64,000 bases of DNA from Fonticella tunisiensis (GTDB taxonomy: Bacteria; Bacillota; Clostridia; Clostridiales; Caloramatoraceae), in NCBI RefSeq assembly GCF_004364155.1, contig NZ_SOAZ01000008.1:61621-125620 (forward strand), read 5' to 3'. Positions 46,102 to 55,341 of the stretch are shown one piece after another. The stretch's first letter is position 1. The number at the start of each line of letters is the position of its first letter. Below the pieces are notes generated by a model, which ran no database searches, had not been told where the DNA came from, and saw only the letters and a program-made list of their open reading frames with translations. A program made the position numbers and the translations under genes.

Positions 46102-46108
46102 GGCTATT

Positions 46109-46960
46109 ATGGATTATAAATACATTGTAAAAAATATTGTTTCAATAATAGTACTCATCATTGCTTCACTTCTGATAAAGAATTACATTTTATATGTGGT
46201 ATTTATATTTATTCATGAAGTAAGCCACTGTATTACGGGACTTCTTTTAGGCTATAAGTACAGAAGGTTCTATATTTTACCCTTTGGCTTATATGTTTAT
46301 TTTGAGGATGAATTTATTAAGCCCCTTGATGATATAAAGATAAGTATGTCAGGGCCCTTAATAAATTTTGTTTTTTTTGTGTTTTTTTACATTCTTTCAA
46401 AAAGAGGCTTGAATGGATGTGAGCTCTTGAAAAATATAAACCTTGTCCTTGGAATATTTAATTTAATTCCTGCAGGATTTCTTGACGGAGGAAGAATTTT
46501 AAGAGTTATTATATCATACAACATAAGCTTCTATTATGCATATAAAATAATCAATTTGAATGGATTGCTTCTGGGATGTATAATAGTTGTTGTGTCGTTG
46601 TTCAGGGACTTAGATATTGAGAACCTGTTTTTTATATTTCTGGGAGTTATGGTGATTATAAAAAGTATATGGAATAAAGGGCAAATACTTATAAAAACTA
46701 TAAGTGATGTTTTGTATAAACAAAGAATGTTTAATTCCATTAAATTTTTAAAGGTTGAATATAGAGTTTTTTCAAATGAGATAACCCTTGTTGATATTAT
46801 AAAGCTTTTTTGCTTTAATAAATATTATATGGTTCTTAATGCTTTTCAAGGGAAGCCTGATTTTACCATTAGCGAAATGGATATCATAAAGTATTATTTG
46901 AGATATGGAAACATTTCATTAGGGAGATGTATGTCATATTTAAATACACAGGAGGAATGA
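46109..46960 (+). CDS. spoIVFB: Stage IV sporulation site-2 protease SpoIVFB
   Basis: A 283-residue intramembrane zinc protease (M50) that activates pro-sigma K in the mother cell. The HEVSH motif has H36, E37 and H40 in a membrane helix, with the third ligand in AGFLDGGR near 127-134. There are about six spans, then a cytoplasmic C-terminal part. It is paired with spoIVFA, and is direct evidence that the organism is a spore former. Confidence 0.92.
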   Translation: MDYKYIVKNIVSIIVLIIASLLIKNYILYVVFIFIHEVSHCITGLLLGYKYRRFYILPFGLYVYFEDEFIKPLDDIKISMSGPLINFVFFVFFYILSKRGLNGCELLKNINLVLGIFNLIPAGFLDGGRILRVIISYNISFYYAYKIINLNGLLLGCIIVVVSLFRDLDIENLFFIFLGVMVIIKSIWNKGQILIKTISDVLYKQRMFNSIKFLKVEYRVFSNEITLVDIIKLFCFNKYYMVLNAFQGKPDFTISEMDIIKYYLRYGNISLGRCMSYLNTQEE

Positions 46961-46962
46961 AA

Positions 46963-48831
46963 ATGGTGGATATTGGCAACGAAATATTATTGTCTGTCTC
47001 AAAGCCTGCGAGATATACGGGCGGAGAGATAAATGCAGTATATAAGGATCCGAAAAGTGTGGATGTCAGGTTTGCTATGTGTTTTCCTGACGTGTACGAA
47101 GTAGGCATGTCGCATCTGGGAATTAAAATACTTTATCATAAGATAAACGATAGGGAAGACTCCTATTGTGAGAGGGTGTTTGCACCATGGCCTGATATGG
47201 AAAGCAAAATGAGGGAGAATAACATACCCCTGTATGGACTTGAATCAAAGGATCCAATTAGTAAATTTGATTTTGTAGGTTTTACACTTCAATACGAGAT
47301 GAGTTATACAAATATTATAAACATGCTTGATCTTGCAGGAATACCATTTTTAAGCAGTCAGAGGGCTAAGGGGCCTTTTGTTATTTTTGGAGGGCCCTGT
47401 GCATATAATCCTGAGCCTCTGGCGGATATTGCAGATTTCTTTGTTCTGGGCGAAGCTGAAGAGGTAATCGATGAAATACTGGATATTTATATTAAATGGA
47501 AAAAGAGCAGGGCTTCAAGGATTGAATTCCTGGAGGAAGTTAGCAGAATACAGGGTATTTATGTTCCTTCATTCTACGACATTGAATATAACGAGGATGG
47601 AACAATAAAAAGAAGAGTGCAAAAGAAAAGGCAATATCCTGAAGTAATAACCAAGCGGATTATCGAAGACATTGATAAAAGTTATTATCCTGATAAACTT
47701 GTGGTGCCACTAACTGAAATAGTACATGATAGAATCATGATAGAGACCTTTAGGGGATGTACAAGAGGATGCAGATTCTGTCAGGCTGGAATGATTTACA
47801 GGCCTGTCAGGGAGCGTAAAACAGCGACCATCACTGAACTTGCTGAAAAACTTATTAAGAGCACTGGATATGATGAAATTTCATTGACGTCGCTGAGCAT
47901 ATGTGATTACTCCGATATAAAAAACCTCGTAACAACACTTGTAAAAAATCATGAAGAGGATAAGGTAGGAATTTCGCTACCTTCACTTAGAATAGATTCA
48001 TTTTCTGTTGATTTGATCAATGAAATACAAAAAATCAGAAAAACAGGATTAACCTTTGCACCAGAAGCTGGAAGCCAGAGAATGAGGGATGTTATTAATA
48101 AGGGGGTTACGGAGGAGGATCTCATAAATTCTGCAAAGAGCGCCTTTGAATCCGGCTGGAGTTCCATAAAGCTCTATTTTATGATAGGGCTTCCATTTGA
48201 AACCTTTGAGGATGTAGAGGGAATCGCTAAACTCGCTGAAAAGGTTGTTGATACTTACTATTCTATTCCAAAGAATAAAAGGAAAAAAGGGCTGAATGTA
48301 ACCGTTAGTACATCATCCTTTGTTCCAAAGCCCTTTACCCCATTTCAGTGGGAACCACAGGATAGAATAGAGGTGCTTGTGGAAAAGCAGAAATTCCTCA
48401 AAGAGAAAATAAAGAGTAAGAGTATAACCTACAACTGGCATGAATCTCCCATAAGCTTTCTAGAAGCCGTATTTTCAAGGGGAGACAGAAGGCTTACGAA
48501 GGTTCTTATTAAAGCATGGGAACTTGGCTGCAAGTTTGATGGATGGCAGGAATACTTCGATTATGACAAATGGATGGAGGCTTTTAAAGCATGCGGAGTA
48601 GATCCCGAATTTTATGCATATAGGAGAAGAAGCCTTGATGAAATCCTTCCATGGGATTTTATAGATGTCGGTGTGACAAAAGCTTATCTTAAAAGAGAGC
48701 TTAAGATGGCACAGGAAGGGGCGCTAACCAGGGACTGCAGGCTGGGGTGTACCGGCTGCGGTATTACAGCATATTTGAAAGGCGGTGAATGCTTCAATGG
48801 AGCGAATCTTAATAAAGTTTACCAAGAATAA
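46963..48831 (+). CDS. B12-binding-type radical SAM protein (TIGR03960 family)
   Basis: A 622-residue protein. The N-terminal part (about 1-190) resembles a cobalamin-binding fold. The radical SAM cluster motif CTRGCRFC near 265-272 binds a 4Fe-4S cluster. A Cys-rich C-terminus (CRLGCTGCG) may hold another metal site. Start 46963 follows AGGAGG at 7 nt. The reaction is unknown. It overlaps the DUF2344 gene, its usual partner. Confidence 0.9.
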   Translation: MVDIGNEILLSVSKPARYTGGEINAVYKDPKSVDVRFAMCFPDVYEVGMSHLGIKILYHKINDREDSYCERVFAPWPDMESKMRENNIPLYGLESKDPISKFDFVGFTLQYEMSYTNIINMLDLAGIPFLSSQRAKGPFVIFGGPCAYNPEPLADIADFFVLGEAEEVIDEILDIYIKWKKSRASRIEFLEEVSRIQGIYVPSFYDIEYNEDGTIKRRVQKKRQYPEVITKRIIEDIDKSYYPDKLVVPLTEIVHDRIMIETFRGCTRGCRFCQAGMIYRPVRERKTATITELAEKLIKSTGYDEISLTSLSICDYSDIKNLVTTLVKNHEEDKVGISLPSLRIDSFSVDLINEIQKIRKTGLTFAPEAGSQRMRDVINKGVTEEDLINSAKSAFESGWSSIKLYFMIGLPFETFEDVEGIAKLAEKVVDTYYSIPKNKRKKGLNVTVSTSSFVPKPFTPFQWEPQDRIEVLVEKQKFLKEKIKSKSITYNWHESPISFLEAVFSRGDRRLTKVLIKAWELGCKFDGWQEYFDYDKWMEAFKACGVDPEFYAYRRRSLDEILPWDFIDVGVTKAYLKRELKMAQEGALTRDCRLGCTGCGITAYLKGGECFNGANLNKVYQE

Positions 48832-49498
48832 CGAAGCCAGGTTTATATCCCACCTCGACACCATGAGAACGCTTCAGAGGGCTTTTAGAAGGGCAGGCAT
48901 TAAGGTTGCTTATTCAAAGGGATATAATCCTCACCCTAGTTTGTCAATTGCAGCACCACTTTCCCTTGGTATATCAAGCAATGGGGAATATGCAGACGTT
49001 GAGCTTAGCGAATATATTCCACAGGAGGAGTTTATAAAAAGGCTCAATGAACAGCTGCCGCAGGGTATTCAGGTTTTAAAAGTTATCTATATTGAAAAAA
49101 AACTTCCGCCTTCCATGTCAGCAGTGATGGGGGCAGAATACCACATAAAGCTAAAGCACAATCTCAAATTTGAAGATTTAACCGATGTAGTTAACCGTAT
49201 AATGTCATCAAAGGAAATTATTAAAGAAAAGAAAACCAAGACGGGAGTAAAAATGGTGAATATAAGGCCATTGATAAGGGATATAGCTATAAAAGCATGG
49301 AACGTTGATTCTGTTGTTTTTAAATGCTATTTATGCGCAGGAAGCAGGTATAATCTTAATCCCGAGATTATTGTTGACGTGCTCAAGGAGTATTCAGAAA
49401 ATAGAATATATGGCTTCCCGGAGATAGTTAGGGAAGACATTTATTCTATAGAGGATGAAAAATGGATTGTGCTTGATGAGTACTTCTCAGGGAAGTGA
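48797..49498 (+). CDS. DUF2344 / TIGR03936 radical-SAM-linked protein
   Basis: A 233-residue protein always linked to the TIGR03960 radical SAM protein. It shows FISHLDTMRTLQRAFRRA and YSKGYNPHPSLSIAAPL near the N-terminus. It overlaps the upstream gene by 35 nt, which implies coupled translation. Function is unknown; the rng and rplU context suggests RNA or ribosome modification, but that is a guess. Confidence 0.9.
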   Translation: MERILIKFTKNNEARFISHLDTMRTLQRAFRRAGIKVAYSKGYNPHPSLSIAAPLSLGISSNGEYADVELSEYIPQEEFIKRLNEQLPQGIQVLKVIYIEKKLPPSMSAVMGAEYHIKLKHNLKFEDLTDVVNRIMSSKEIIKEKKTKTGVKMVNIRPLIRDIAIKAWNVDSVVFKCYLCAGSRYNLNPEIIVDVLKEYSENRIYGFPEIVREDIYSIEDEKWIVLDEYFSGK

Positions 49499-49502
49499 TT
49501 TG

Positions 49503-51002
49503 ATGAAGGAGTTATATATAGATAGGGGTATTACACAATGCAGGGCTGGTTTATATGAAGACGGAAGATTAATAGATCTTCATATTGAAAACAGCGATAT
49601 AGGCAATTTAGCTGGTAATATATATATTGGAAGGATTGAGAATGTTGTAACGGGACTTAACGCTGCCTTTGTTAATATTGGTACTGGTAAAAATGCTCTT
49701 TTGCACTTTGAAGACACAGCAGGCACATCCGATTTAAAAAGAGGTCAGGATATAATCGTTCAGGTTATAAGGGAAGGGGCAGGTGATAAAGGGCCAAGAG
49801 TAACAGGCAGGATAAGAATTCCGGGTAAATACATCGTGCTCCTTCCAGGGAGCAGATATACAGGCATATCCCGAAAAATAAGTGATGAGGGTTTAAGAAG
49901 CCGTCTTAAAAACCTTTCGAAGAATTTTGCCGAAGAGGGATTTGGACTGATAATAAGAAGTGAGGCTTCGAATGCTCGCGATGAGGATATAATAAAAGAA
50001 TATGAATATTTAAAACTGCTCTGGCAGGATATTGTCAATAAGTGTAGATATATAAAACCGCCTGTTTTACTTTTCAACTCCAGAAGATTTATAGATTACA
50101 TTTTCAGGGAGTTCGTTAAACAGGATATAGAATATATATATGTAAACAATGATGAGGACTTAACCCATCTTAAGGTTATGATAAAAAATTTTTATCCCGC
50201 ATCATGTATTAAAGTAAAGTATGACATGTATAACTTCAGCAGGTTTGATAAATTGGAAAGGGATATTGAAGCTCTGTTTAATAAAAGAATCAATCTCCCC
50301 TCGGGAGGATATCTTTTGATTGACAGGACTGAAGCCTTTACTTCTATTGATGTTAATACAGGCAGTTCTATTGCAAATAGTGAAGATAAGGATATTATTT
50401 TTAATACTAACATAGAAGCCTGCAGCGCCATAAGGAAAGCTGTAGTACTTTTAAACCTTTCAGGCATAATTTTGATTGATTTTATTGATATGCGCATCAG
50501 CGAAGAACGGGAGCAGATATTGCTTTTTTTAAAGGAGCAATTTAAAAGCGACAGGATCTCAAGCAGAATATACGGTTTTACCTCCCTTGGGCTCGTGGAA
50601 ATGGCAAGATCAAGGAAGGGAAAAAGAACTTCGGAGCTTGTTTATTTTGACGAGGGGAAAGATATATATAGTTCAGCCTTTGCACTTAAAAGTATTGAAA
50701 ACACGTGCGCCAGACTTTCAAGGCAATATAATAAAAATAAATTTAGATTACATGTATCTTCATATTTGTTTGACGAGCTGGGAGCTACCTATAAAGACTT
50801 TCAAAAGCTCATGTTAGAACGATACGGTGTATTCTTAGAATTTATTAAGGCAGATTTCATTGAAAATTATCGTTTTAGAGATTATGATGAGGAAGATTAC
50901 GCAAAGGTTGAATTGAACAATAAAACCATAATGGGAAAAGTAATAAAATATGAAGAAAACAACGAAGGTGTAGTTTCCATTGATATTAAAATTCATGATT
51001 AG
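49503..51002 (+). CDS. rng: Ribonuclease G/E family endoribonuclease
   Basis: A 499-residue RNase. The S1 RNA-binding domain is at about 35-110 (GNIYIGRIENVV, AAFVNIG). The DNase I-like catalytic part has DRTEAFTSIDVNTG and LIDFIDM with the Mg-binding aspartates. The CPxCxGxG zinc link of E. coli RNase E is missing; a single Cys stands there (ENTCARL). Size matches RNase G. Start 49503 is chosen over longer in-frame starts that lie inside the upstream gene. Confidence 0.92.
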   Translation: MKELYIDRGITQCRAGLYEDGRLIDLHIENSDIGNLAGNIYIGRIENVVTGLNAAFVNIGTGKNALLHFEDTAGTSDLKRGQDIIVQVIREGAGDKGPRVTGRIRIPGKYIVLLPGSRYTGISRKISDEGLRSRLKNLSKNFAEEGFGLIIRSEASNARDEDIIKEYEYLKLLWQDIVNKCRYIKPPVLLFNSRRFIDYIFREFVKQDIEYIYVNNDEDLTHLKVMIKNFYPASCIKVKYDMYNFSRFDKLERDIEALFNKRINLPSGGYLLIDRTEAFTSIDVNTGSSIANSEDKDIIFNTNIEACSAIRKAVVLLNLSGIILIDFIDMRISEEREQILLFLKEQFKSDRISSRIYGFTSLGLVEMARSRKGKRTSELVYFDEGKDIYSSAFALKSIENTCARLSRQYNKNKFRLHVSSYLFDELGATYKDFQKLMLERYGVFLEFIKADFIENYRFRDYDEEDYAKVELNNKTIMGKVIKYEENNEGVVSIDIKIHD

Positions 51003-51037
51003 GGAGTCAAATTTATTCCAAAAATGCACTATAAAAG

Positions 51038-51066
51038 TTGACAACATAGTACAGCTATGATAGAAT
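51038..51066 (+). promoter_or_regulatory. Promoter of the rplU operon
   Basis: TTGACA (51038-51043), 17-bp spacer, TAGAAT (51061-51066), immediately upstream of the L21 leader. Confidence 0.8.
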
Positions 51067-51073
51067 GGCATTT

Positions 51074-51146
51074 GTAGACCGCACGGAGCAGGCTTTAAAC
51101 GCACAGCGTGCCTGTCTAACGGCGAGACTGGTAGGAGGAGGTGTTC
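51074..51146 (+). promoter_or_regulatory. Ribosomal protein L21 leader
   Basis: A structured 5' UTR directly upstream of rplU, with the AGACCGCACGGAGCAGG segment, the complementary GCACAGCGTGCCTGTCT region and GGCGAGACTGGTAGGAGGAG before the start. This matches the Firmicutes L21 leader (RF00559 type), thought to mediate feedback control by L21. Confidence 0.88.
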
Positions 51147-51148
51147 AA

Positions 51149-51460
51149 ATGTACGCAATAATAGCAACTGGAGGAAAGCAGTACAGAGTACAAGAAGGAG
51201 ATGTTCTTTTTGTTGAAAAGCTAAATGCTGAAGCAAATTCAACTGTTGAAATCAACGAAGTTCTTGCTGTTTCAAAGGATGGTAAGTTAACTGTTGGCAC
51301 ACCTGTGGTTGAAGGAGCAAAGGTTGTAGCTACTGTATTAAAGCATGGTAAGGCTAAGAAGATAATAGTTTTCAAATTCAAGAAGAAGAAGGACTATAGA
51401 AGAAAGCAGGGCCATCGTCAACCATATACTCAAATTAAGATTGAAAAAATCGAAGCTTAA
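51149..51460 (+). CDS. rplU: 50S ribosomal protein L21
   Basis: A 103-residue protein starting [14 protein letters not shown], with a basic C-terminus ([17 protein letters not shown]) that contacts 23S rRNA. Start 51149 follows GGAGGAGGTG. It lies directly after the L21 leader and is followed after 35 nt by rpmA, with no prp gene between. Confidence 0.97.
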   Translation: MYAIIATGGKQYRVQEGDVLFVEKLNAEANSTVEINEVLAVSKDGKLTVGTPVVEGAKVVATVLKHGKAKKIIVFKFKKKKDYRRKQGHRQPYTQIKIEKIEA

Positions 51461-51495
51461 TGAACATATATACCCTTTGTAAGGAGGTGTTATTA

Positions 51496-51762
51496 ATGGC
51501 ACACAAAAAAGGTGTGGGTAGTTCCAAGAACGGTAGAGACAGCGAATCCAAACGCCTTGGAGTGAAGAGGGCAGATGGACAATATGTGCTTGCAGGCAAC
51601 ATACTTGTAAGACAGAGGGGAACTAAAATACATCCTGGTGAAAATGTTGGAATCGGCAAGGATGATACACTATTCGCCAAGGTTCATGGTATTGTTAGAT
51701 TCGAAAGAATGGGAAGAGACAAAAAGAAGGTTAGCGTATATCCCGTTGATATAGCTCAATAA
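51496..51762 (+). CDS. rpmA: 50S ribosomal protein L27 without the Prp-cleaved extension
   Basis: An 88-residue protein starting [23 protein letters not shown] sits 9 nt before ATG 51496. L27 reaches the peptidyl transferase centre with its N-terminus. In most Firmicutes it is made with a short extension ending in a QFFA-type motif removed by the Prp protease. Here there is no such motif: an in-frame upstream ATG would give residues without FFA, and it lacks a ribosome binding site. Confidence 0.95.
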   Translation: MAHKKGVGSSKNGRDSESKRLGVKRADGQYVLAGNILVRQRGTKIHPGENVGIGKDDTLFAKVHGIVRFERMGRDKKKVSVYPVDIAQ

Positions 51763-51766
51763 TTTT

Positions 51767-51788
51767 GCACCCTTTTGGGTGCTTTTTT
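51767..51788 (+). terminator. Terminator after rpmA
   Basis: GCACCC/GGGTGC with a TTTT loop and six T residues. Confidence 0.9.
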
Positions 51789-51854
51789 ATTGATTAAAAT
51801 GTCAGCCTTGTTTTAATTGATCCTTAACACCCTTTGATTTTAAGGAGTGGTAAT

Positions 51855-52427
51855 ATGAGAAAAGATGATTGGAAATTCAGATATGCTGTTGAACAGATGC
51901 GCATTCAAAGGCATGACTTTATGAATTATCTGCAGATAATATATGGATATATACAAGTAAATAAGTCTCAGGAAGCTGTAAATTATATAAAGAGAATAAA
52001 CAGAAAAATGGCAGATATGAGTATGGTTTTTAATCTAGAATGTCCTGAATTTTCACTACTTATTCAGGACTATATGAATTACTGCATGAAAAATGGAAGT
52101 GAGTTTGAGTTCACATGCGAGCTGGAATGTATATCTAATGATTTCATATCAAAAAATATAGAAGATATAAAAAAAGCATTTGATTTGATAAAGGAAAATA
52201 GAGTATTTCAGGTACTAGATAAAAACAGAATATATGCTCATCTATCCGGAGAGCCGCACCATTTTAAGCTATCTCTTTCTAATGTTAATATCGCTAAAGA
52301 AAAGGAAGTGCTCTACGATAAATCTGCAGAACACAGTGAAATTTTGTACAGCATGTCAGAGTGCAGTTTGAAAATAAACAGAAGAAAAAATGACATATAT
52401 GTTATACTCGAAGTGGGCAAAAACTGA
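51855..52427 (+). CDS. Spo0B-like sporulation phosphotransferase
   Basis: A 190-residue protein. Residues about 15-50 (RHDFMNYLQIIYGYIQV) match the Spo0B alpha-helical dimerisation domain, with the phospho-accepting His in RHD followed by FMN. The C-terminal half is a reduced ATPase-like fold without ATP-binding boxes. It lies between rpmA and obg, exactly as spo0B does in Bacillus. In Bacillus it passes phosphate from Spo0F to Spo0A. Most Clostridia are thought to phosphorylate Spo0A directly, so its role here is uncertain. Start 51855 follows AAGGAGTGG. Confidence 0.75.
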   Translation: MRKDDWKFRYAVEQMRIQRHDFMNYLQIIYGYIQVNKSQEAVNYIKRINRKMADMSMVFNLECPEFSLLIQDYMNYCMKNGSEFEFTCELECISNDFISKNIEDIKKAFDLIKENRVFQVLDKNRIYAHLSGEPHHFKLSLSNVNIAKEKEVLYDKSAEHSEILYSMSECSLKINRRKNDIYVILEVGKN

Positions 52428-52450
52428 TCAAACAATAGGCAGGTGATAAA

Positions 52451-53719
52451 ATGTTTGTAGATGTTGCAAAAATATATGTGAAAGCAGGTGATGGTGGAAA
52501 TGGATCTGTTTCCTTCCGCAGAGAAAAATATGTTCCATTTGGCGGTCCGGATGGAGGTGATGGAGGAGATGGAGGAGATATAGTCTTCGTTGTTGACAAT
52601 GGGATGAGAACGCTCCTCGACTTTAAATATAAAAAGAAATATGAGGCTCAGAGTGGAGCTAACGGTGCAGGAAGCAATATGTTTGGCAGGGATGGAGAAG
52701 ACTTAATTTTAAAGGTTCCACCTGGTACCGTTATTAGAGATGCAGAAACAAACAGGATAATTGCTGATCTTACAAAGGAAGGGCAGAGAGCAACTGTTGC
52801 AAAGGGCGGGAGAGGGGGAAGAGGTAACGCAAGATTTGCAACTCCTACAAGGCAGGCTCCGGATTTTGCTGAACCTGGAATGCCCGGCGAAGAAAGATGG
52901 GTTGTGCTGGAATTAAAGCTTTTAGCAGATGTAGGTCTCATCGGTTTTCCAAACGTAGGTAAATCAACTATTCTTTCCATGGTGACAGGGGCTAAGCCCA
53001 AAATAGCTAATTATCATTTTACAACTCTTACTCCAAACCTTGGAGTGGTTGATATACATGGAGCAAAGGGATTTGTTTTAGCTGACATACCTGGACTTAT
53101 AGAGGGAGCACACGAGGGGGTAGGTCTCGGTATTGAATTCTTGAGACATGTTGAAAGGACAAGACTTTTAGTACACGTAATAGATGTGTCGGGCATTGAG
53201 GGAAGGGACCCTGTGGATGATTTTTATAAAATAAATGAAGAGCTTAAACTATACAGCGAGAAGCTTGCAAATAAACCCCAATTGGTCGCTGCCAACAAAT
53301 CAGATATACCCGGCTCAGAGGAAAATTTAAAAAGGCTTAAAGAAGAGATGGATAAAATAGGTATAAAAGTATTTAAGATATCAGCAGCTACCAACCAAGG
53401 GCTAAGGGAGCTTATGCTGTACGTTTCAAGCCTGCTTGACACTATTCCAGTGGAAGAGGCTGAAGAAGAAGAGATGTTTATTCCGGAAGAGAAGCGTTTT
53501 ACATATGAAATTAAAAGAGACGATGATGGAGCCTTTGTTATCAGTGGTTCCTTTGTAGATAGGCTTCTAATGAGCGCCAACATTTATGACAGTGAATCCC
53601 TTAAATATTTCCATAAGGTCTTGGAAAAACATGGAATAATTCAAAAACTTAAGGATATGGGAATAGAAGACGGGGATACGGTTCGAATGAATGACTTTGA
53701 GTTTGAATTTGTGGAATAG
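52451..53719 (+). CDS. obg: GTPase Obg
   Basis: A 422-residue ribosome-assembly GTPase. The glycine-rich Obg fold is at 1-158 ([14 protein letters not shown]). The G domain at about 159-330 has [17 protein letters not shown] and NKSD. The C-terminal OCT domain is at about 340-420. It lies 23 nt after the spo0B-like gene. Confidence 0.97.
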   Translation: MFVDVAKIYVKAGDGGNGSVSFRREKYVPFGGPDGGDGGDGGDIVFVVDNGMRTLLDFKYKKKYEAQSGANGAGSNMFGRDGEDLILKVPPGTVIRDAETNRIIADLTKEGQRATVAKGGRGGRGNARFATPTRQAPDFAEPGMPGEERWVVLELKLLADVGLIGFPNVGKSTILSMVTGAKPKIANYHFTTLTPNLGVVDIHGAKGFVLADIPGLIEGAHEGVGLGIEFLRHVERTRLLVHVIDVSGIEGRDPVDDFYKINEELKLYSEKLANKPQLVAANKSDIPGSEENLKRLKEEMDKIGIKVFKISAATNQGLRELMLYVSSLLDTIPVEEAEEEEMFIPEEKRFTYEIKRDDDGAFVISGSFVDRLLMSANIYDSESLKYFHKVLEKHGIIQKLKDMGIEDGDTVRMNDFEFEFVE

Positions 53720-53729
53720 AGGTGAAGGT

Positions 53730-54035
53730 ATGCTGACGGGAAAACAGAGAAGCTATTTAAGAGCCTTAGGAAATAATATTAATCCTGTTTTGCAGATAGG
53801 GAAAAATGGAATAGACGAAGCTTTTCTCAGGCAGGTCGATGAAACTCTGGAGGCAAGGGAACTTATTAAGTTAACTGTGCTGAAAAACAGCCTTCTTAGC
53901 GCCAGGGAATGCTGTGATGAAATTTGTGAGGCGCTAAATGCGGAACCTGTCCAGGTGATTGGAAACAAATTTGTTATTTATAGAAGGGCCAAGGAGAAAC
54001 CAAAAATAGAGCTTCCAGTATATCAGAAAAAATGA
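53730..54035 (+). CDS. yhbY: YhbY family RNA-binding protein (CRM domain)
   Basis: A 101-residue protein with the CRM fold: LTGKQRSYLRALG at the start, the LQIGKNGI loop (GxxG type) and a GNKFVIYRR strand. It associates with pre-50S particles. Start 53730 follows AGAGGTGA; the longer frame overlapping obg is rejected. A terminator follows. Confidence 0.93.
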   Translation: MLTGKQRSYLRALGNNINPVLQIGKNGIDEAFLRQVDETLEARELIKLTVLKNSLLSARECCDEICEALNAEPVQVIGNKFVIYRRAKEKPKIELPVYQKK

Positions 54036-54050
54036 AAACCAATATACTTC

Positions 54051-54084
54051 GGGTTGGATGAGCTTTGCTTGTCTAACCCTTTTT
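54051..54084 (+). terminator. Terminator after yhbY
   Basis: GGGTTGGA/TCTAACCC (one G-U) with a 13-nt loop and five T residues. Confidence 0.8.
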
Positions 54085-54159
54085 AATGATGCACATAGTT
54101 TTGTTTATGTAGTAAATTTGCTATAATAAAATGTATAATATTAACTGGAAGGTGTACAT

Positions 54160-54765
54160 ATGAAAAAGATTGGCATAATGGGAGGCACTTTTAATCCAAT
54201 ACATATCGGCCATTTGATTGCTGCTCAGGAAGTACTGGAAAAGATGAATTTTGATAAGATCTTATTTATGCCTGTGGGAGATCCACCTCATAAAACTGGA
54301 AGTGATGTTATATCTGCTGAGCACAGGTTTGAAATGGTCAAATTGGCTATTGAAAATAATGAAAAATTTGAAGTAAGCGATATAGAAGTTAAAAGAAGGG
54401 GAAAAACTTACACATACGACACTCTGCTTGAGCTTGGAAATCTTAACACCAATACAAGTTTTTATTTTATCGTAGGCTATGATACTCTAAGGGATATGGA
54501 CAGCTGGAAAAGAATAGATGATGTTTTTAAACTTTCCTCCTTCGTAGTTGTAAACAGGGGAAACGATTATACTGACATGAAGAAGGAAATTGACAAAAAA
54601 GTAAAGAAGTATTCAGCAAACATATACCTTGTAGATATTCCTGATATCGAGATATCATCAACAGAAATAAGAAAGAAAGTTTCAGAAAATAAAAGTATAA
54701 GATATATGGTCCCTGATAAGGTTTTGGAATACATATTAAATAAAGGTCTTTACAGAGGTGAATAA
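54160..54765 (+). CDS. nadD: Nicotinate-nucleotide adenylyltransferase
   Basis: A 201-residue enzyme joining nicotinate mononucleotide and ATP to deamido-NAD. It shows the nucleotidyltransferase loop GGTFNPIHIGHL (near 7-18) and the C-terminal ISSTEIR. It acts after pncB at 7668. yqeK starts one base after its stop codon. Confidence 0.96.
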   Translation: MKKIGIMGGTFNPIHIGHLIAAQEVLEKMNFDKILFMPVGDPPHKTGSDVISAEHRFEMVKLAIENNEKFEVSDIEVKRRGKTYTYDTLLELGNLNTNTSFYFIVGYDTLRDMDSWKRIDDVFKLSSFVVVNRGNDYTDMKKEIDKKVKKYSANIYLVDIPDIEISSTEIRKKVSENKSIRYMVPDKVLEYILNKGLYRGE

Positions 54766-54766
54766 G

Positions 54767-55333
54767 ATGAAACCATATGAATATATAAAGGAAAAAGTTA
54801 GAGAAAGGCTTGGAGAAAAAAGGTTTAATCATTCATTAAGGGTAGAAAAGGAAGCTGTGAAGCTTGGGAAAATTTATGGTGAGAATATTGAAAAGTGCAA
54901 AATAGCGGCAATAACCCATGATATTGCAAAGCAACTTACGGATGATGAACTTTTAAAGGAGAGTAAAAGATATGGGATTAGCGTAGACGATATACAGCTT
55001 AAGTCCCCTCAGCTGCTTCATGGTTATGTGGGAGCTGAATACTGCAGGGAAGAGTTTGATATTAAGGATAGGGATATATTAAATGCTATTGCTTTTCATA
55101 CAACTGGCCGTAAAAATATGACCCTTCTTGAAAAAATAATCTTTCTTGCTGATTTAATTGAAGAAGAAAGAAGTTTTCCAGGTGTTTCAGATATAAGAAG
55201 GGCGGCGATTTCAAATCTTGACGAGGCATTAATCCTATCCTGTAACAGCACATTAATATATGTAATTAATAGAAATCTCCTGGTACATCCTTTAACCATT
55301 GAGTTTAGAAATAGTTTATTATTAAAAGGATGA
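54767..55333 (+). CDS. yqeK: YqeK HD-domain symmetrical diadenosine tetraphosphate hydrolase
   Basis: A 188-residue HD phosphohydrolase that splits Ap4A into two ADP. Metal ligands are in RFNHSLRVE, ITHDIAKQ and IAFHTTGR, with DLIEEER after. Start 54767 lies 6 nt after AGAGGTG. nadD-yqeK adjacency is typical of Firmicutes. Confidence 0.93.
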   Translation: MKPYEYIKEKVRERLGEKRFNHSLRVEKEAVKLGKIYGENIEKCKIAAITHDIAKQLTDDELLKESKRYGISVDDIQLKSPQLLHGYVGAEYCREEFDIKDRDILNAIAFHTTGRKNMTLLEKIIFLADLIEEERSFPGVSDIRRAAISNLDEALILSCNSTLIYVINRNLLVHPLTIEFRNSLLLKG

Positions 55334-55341
55334 AAAATAGT

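Noticed and set aside
51460..51495. Upstream in-frame ATG that would extend L27
   Set aside because: It overlaps the rplU stop, has no ribosome binding site, and the added residues lack the QFFA-type Prp cleavage motif.
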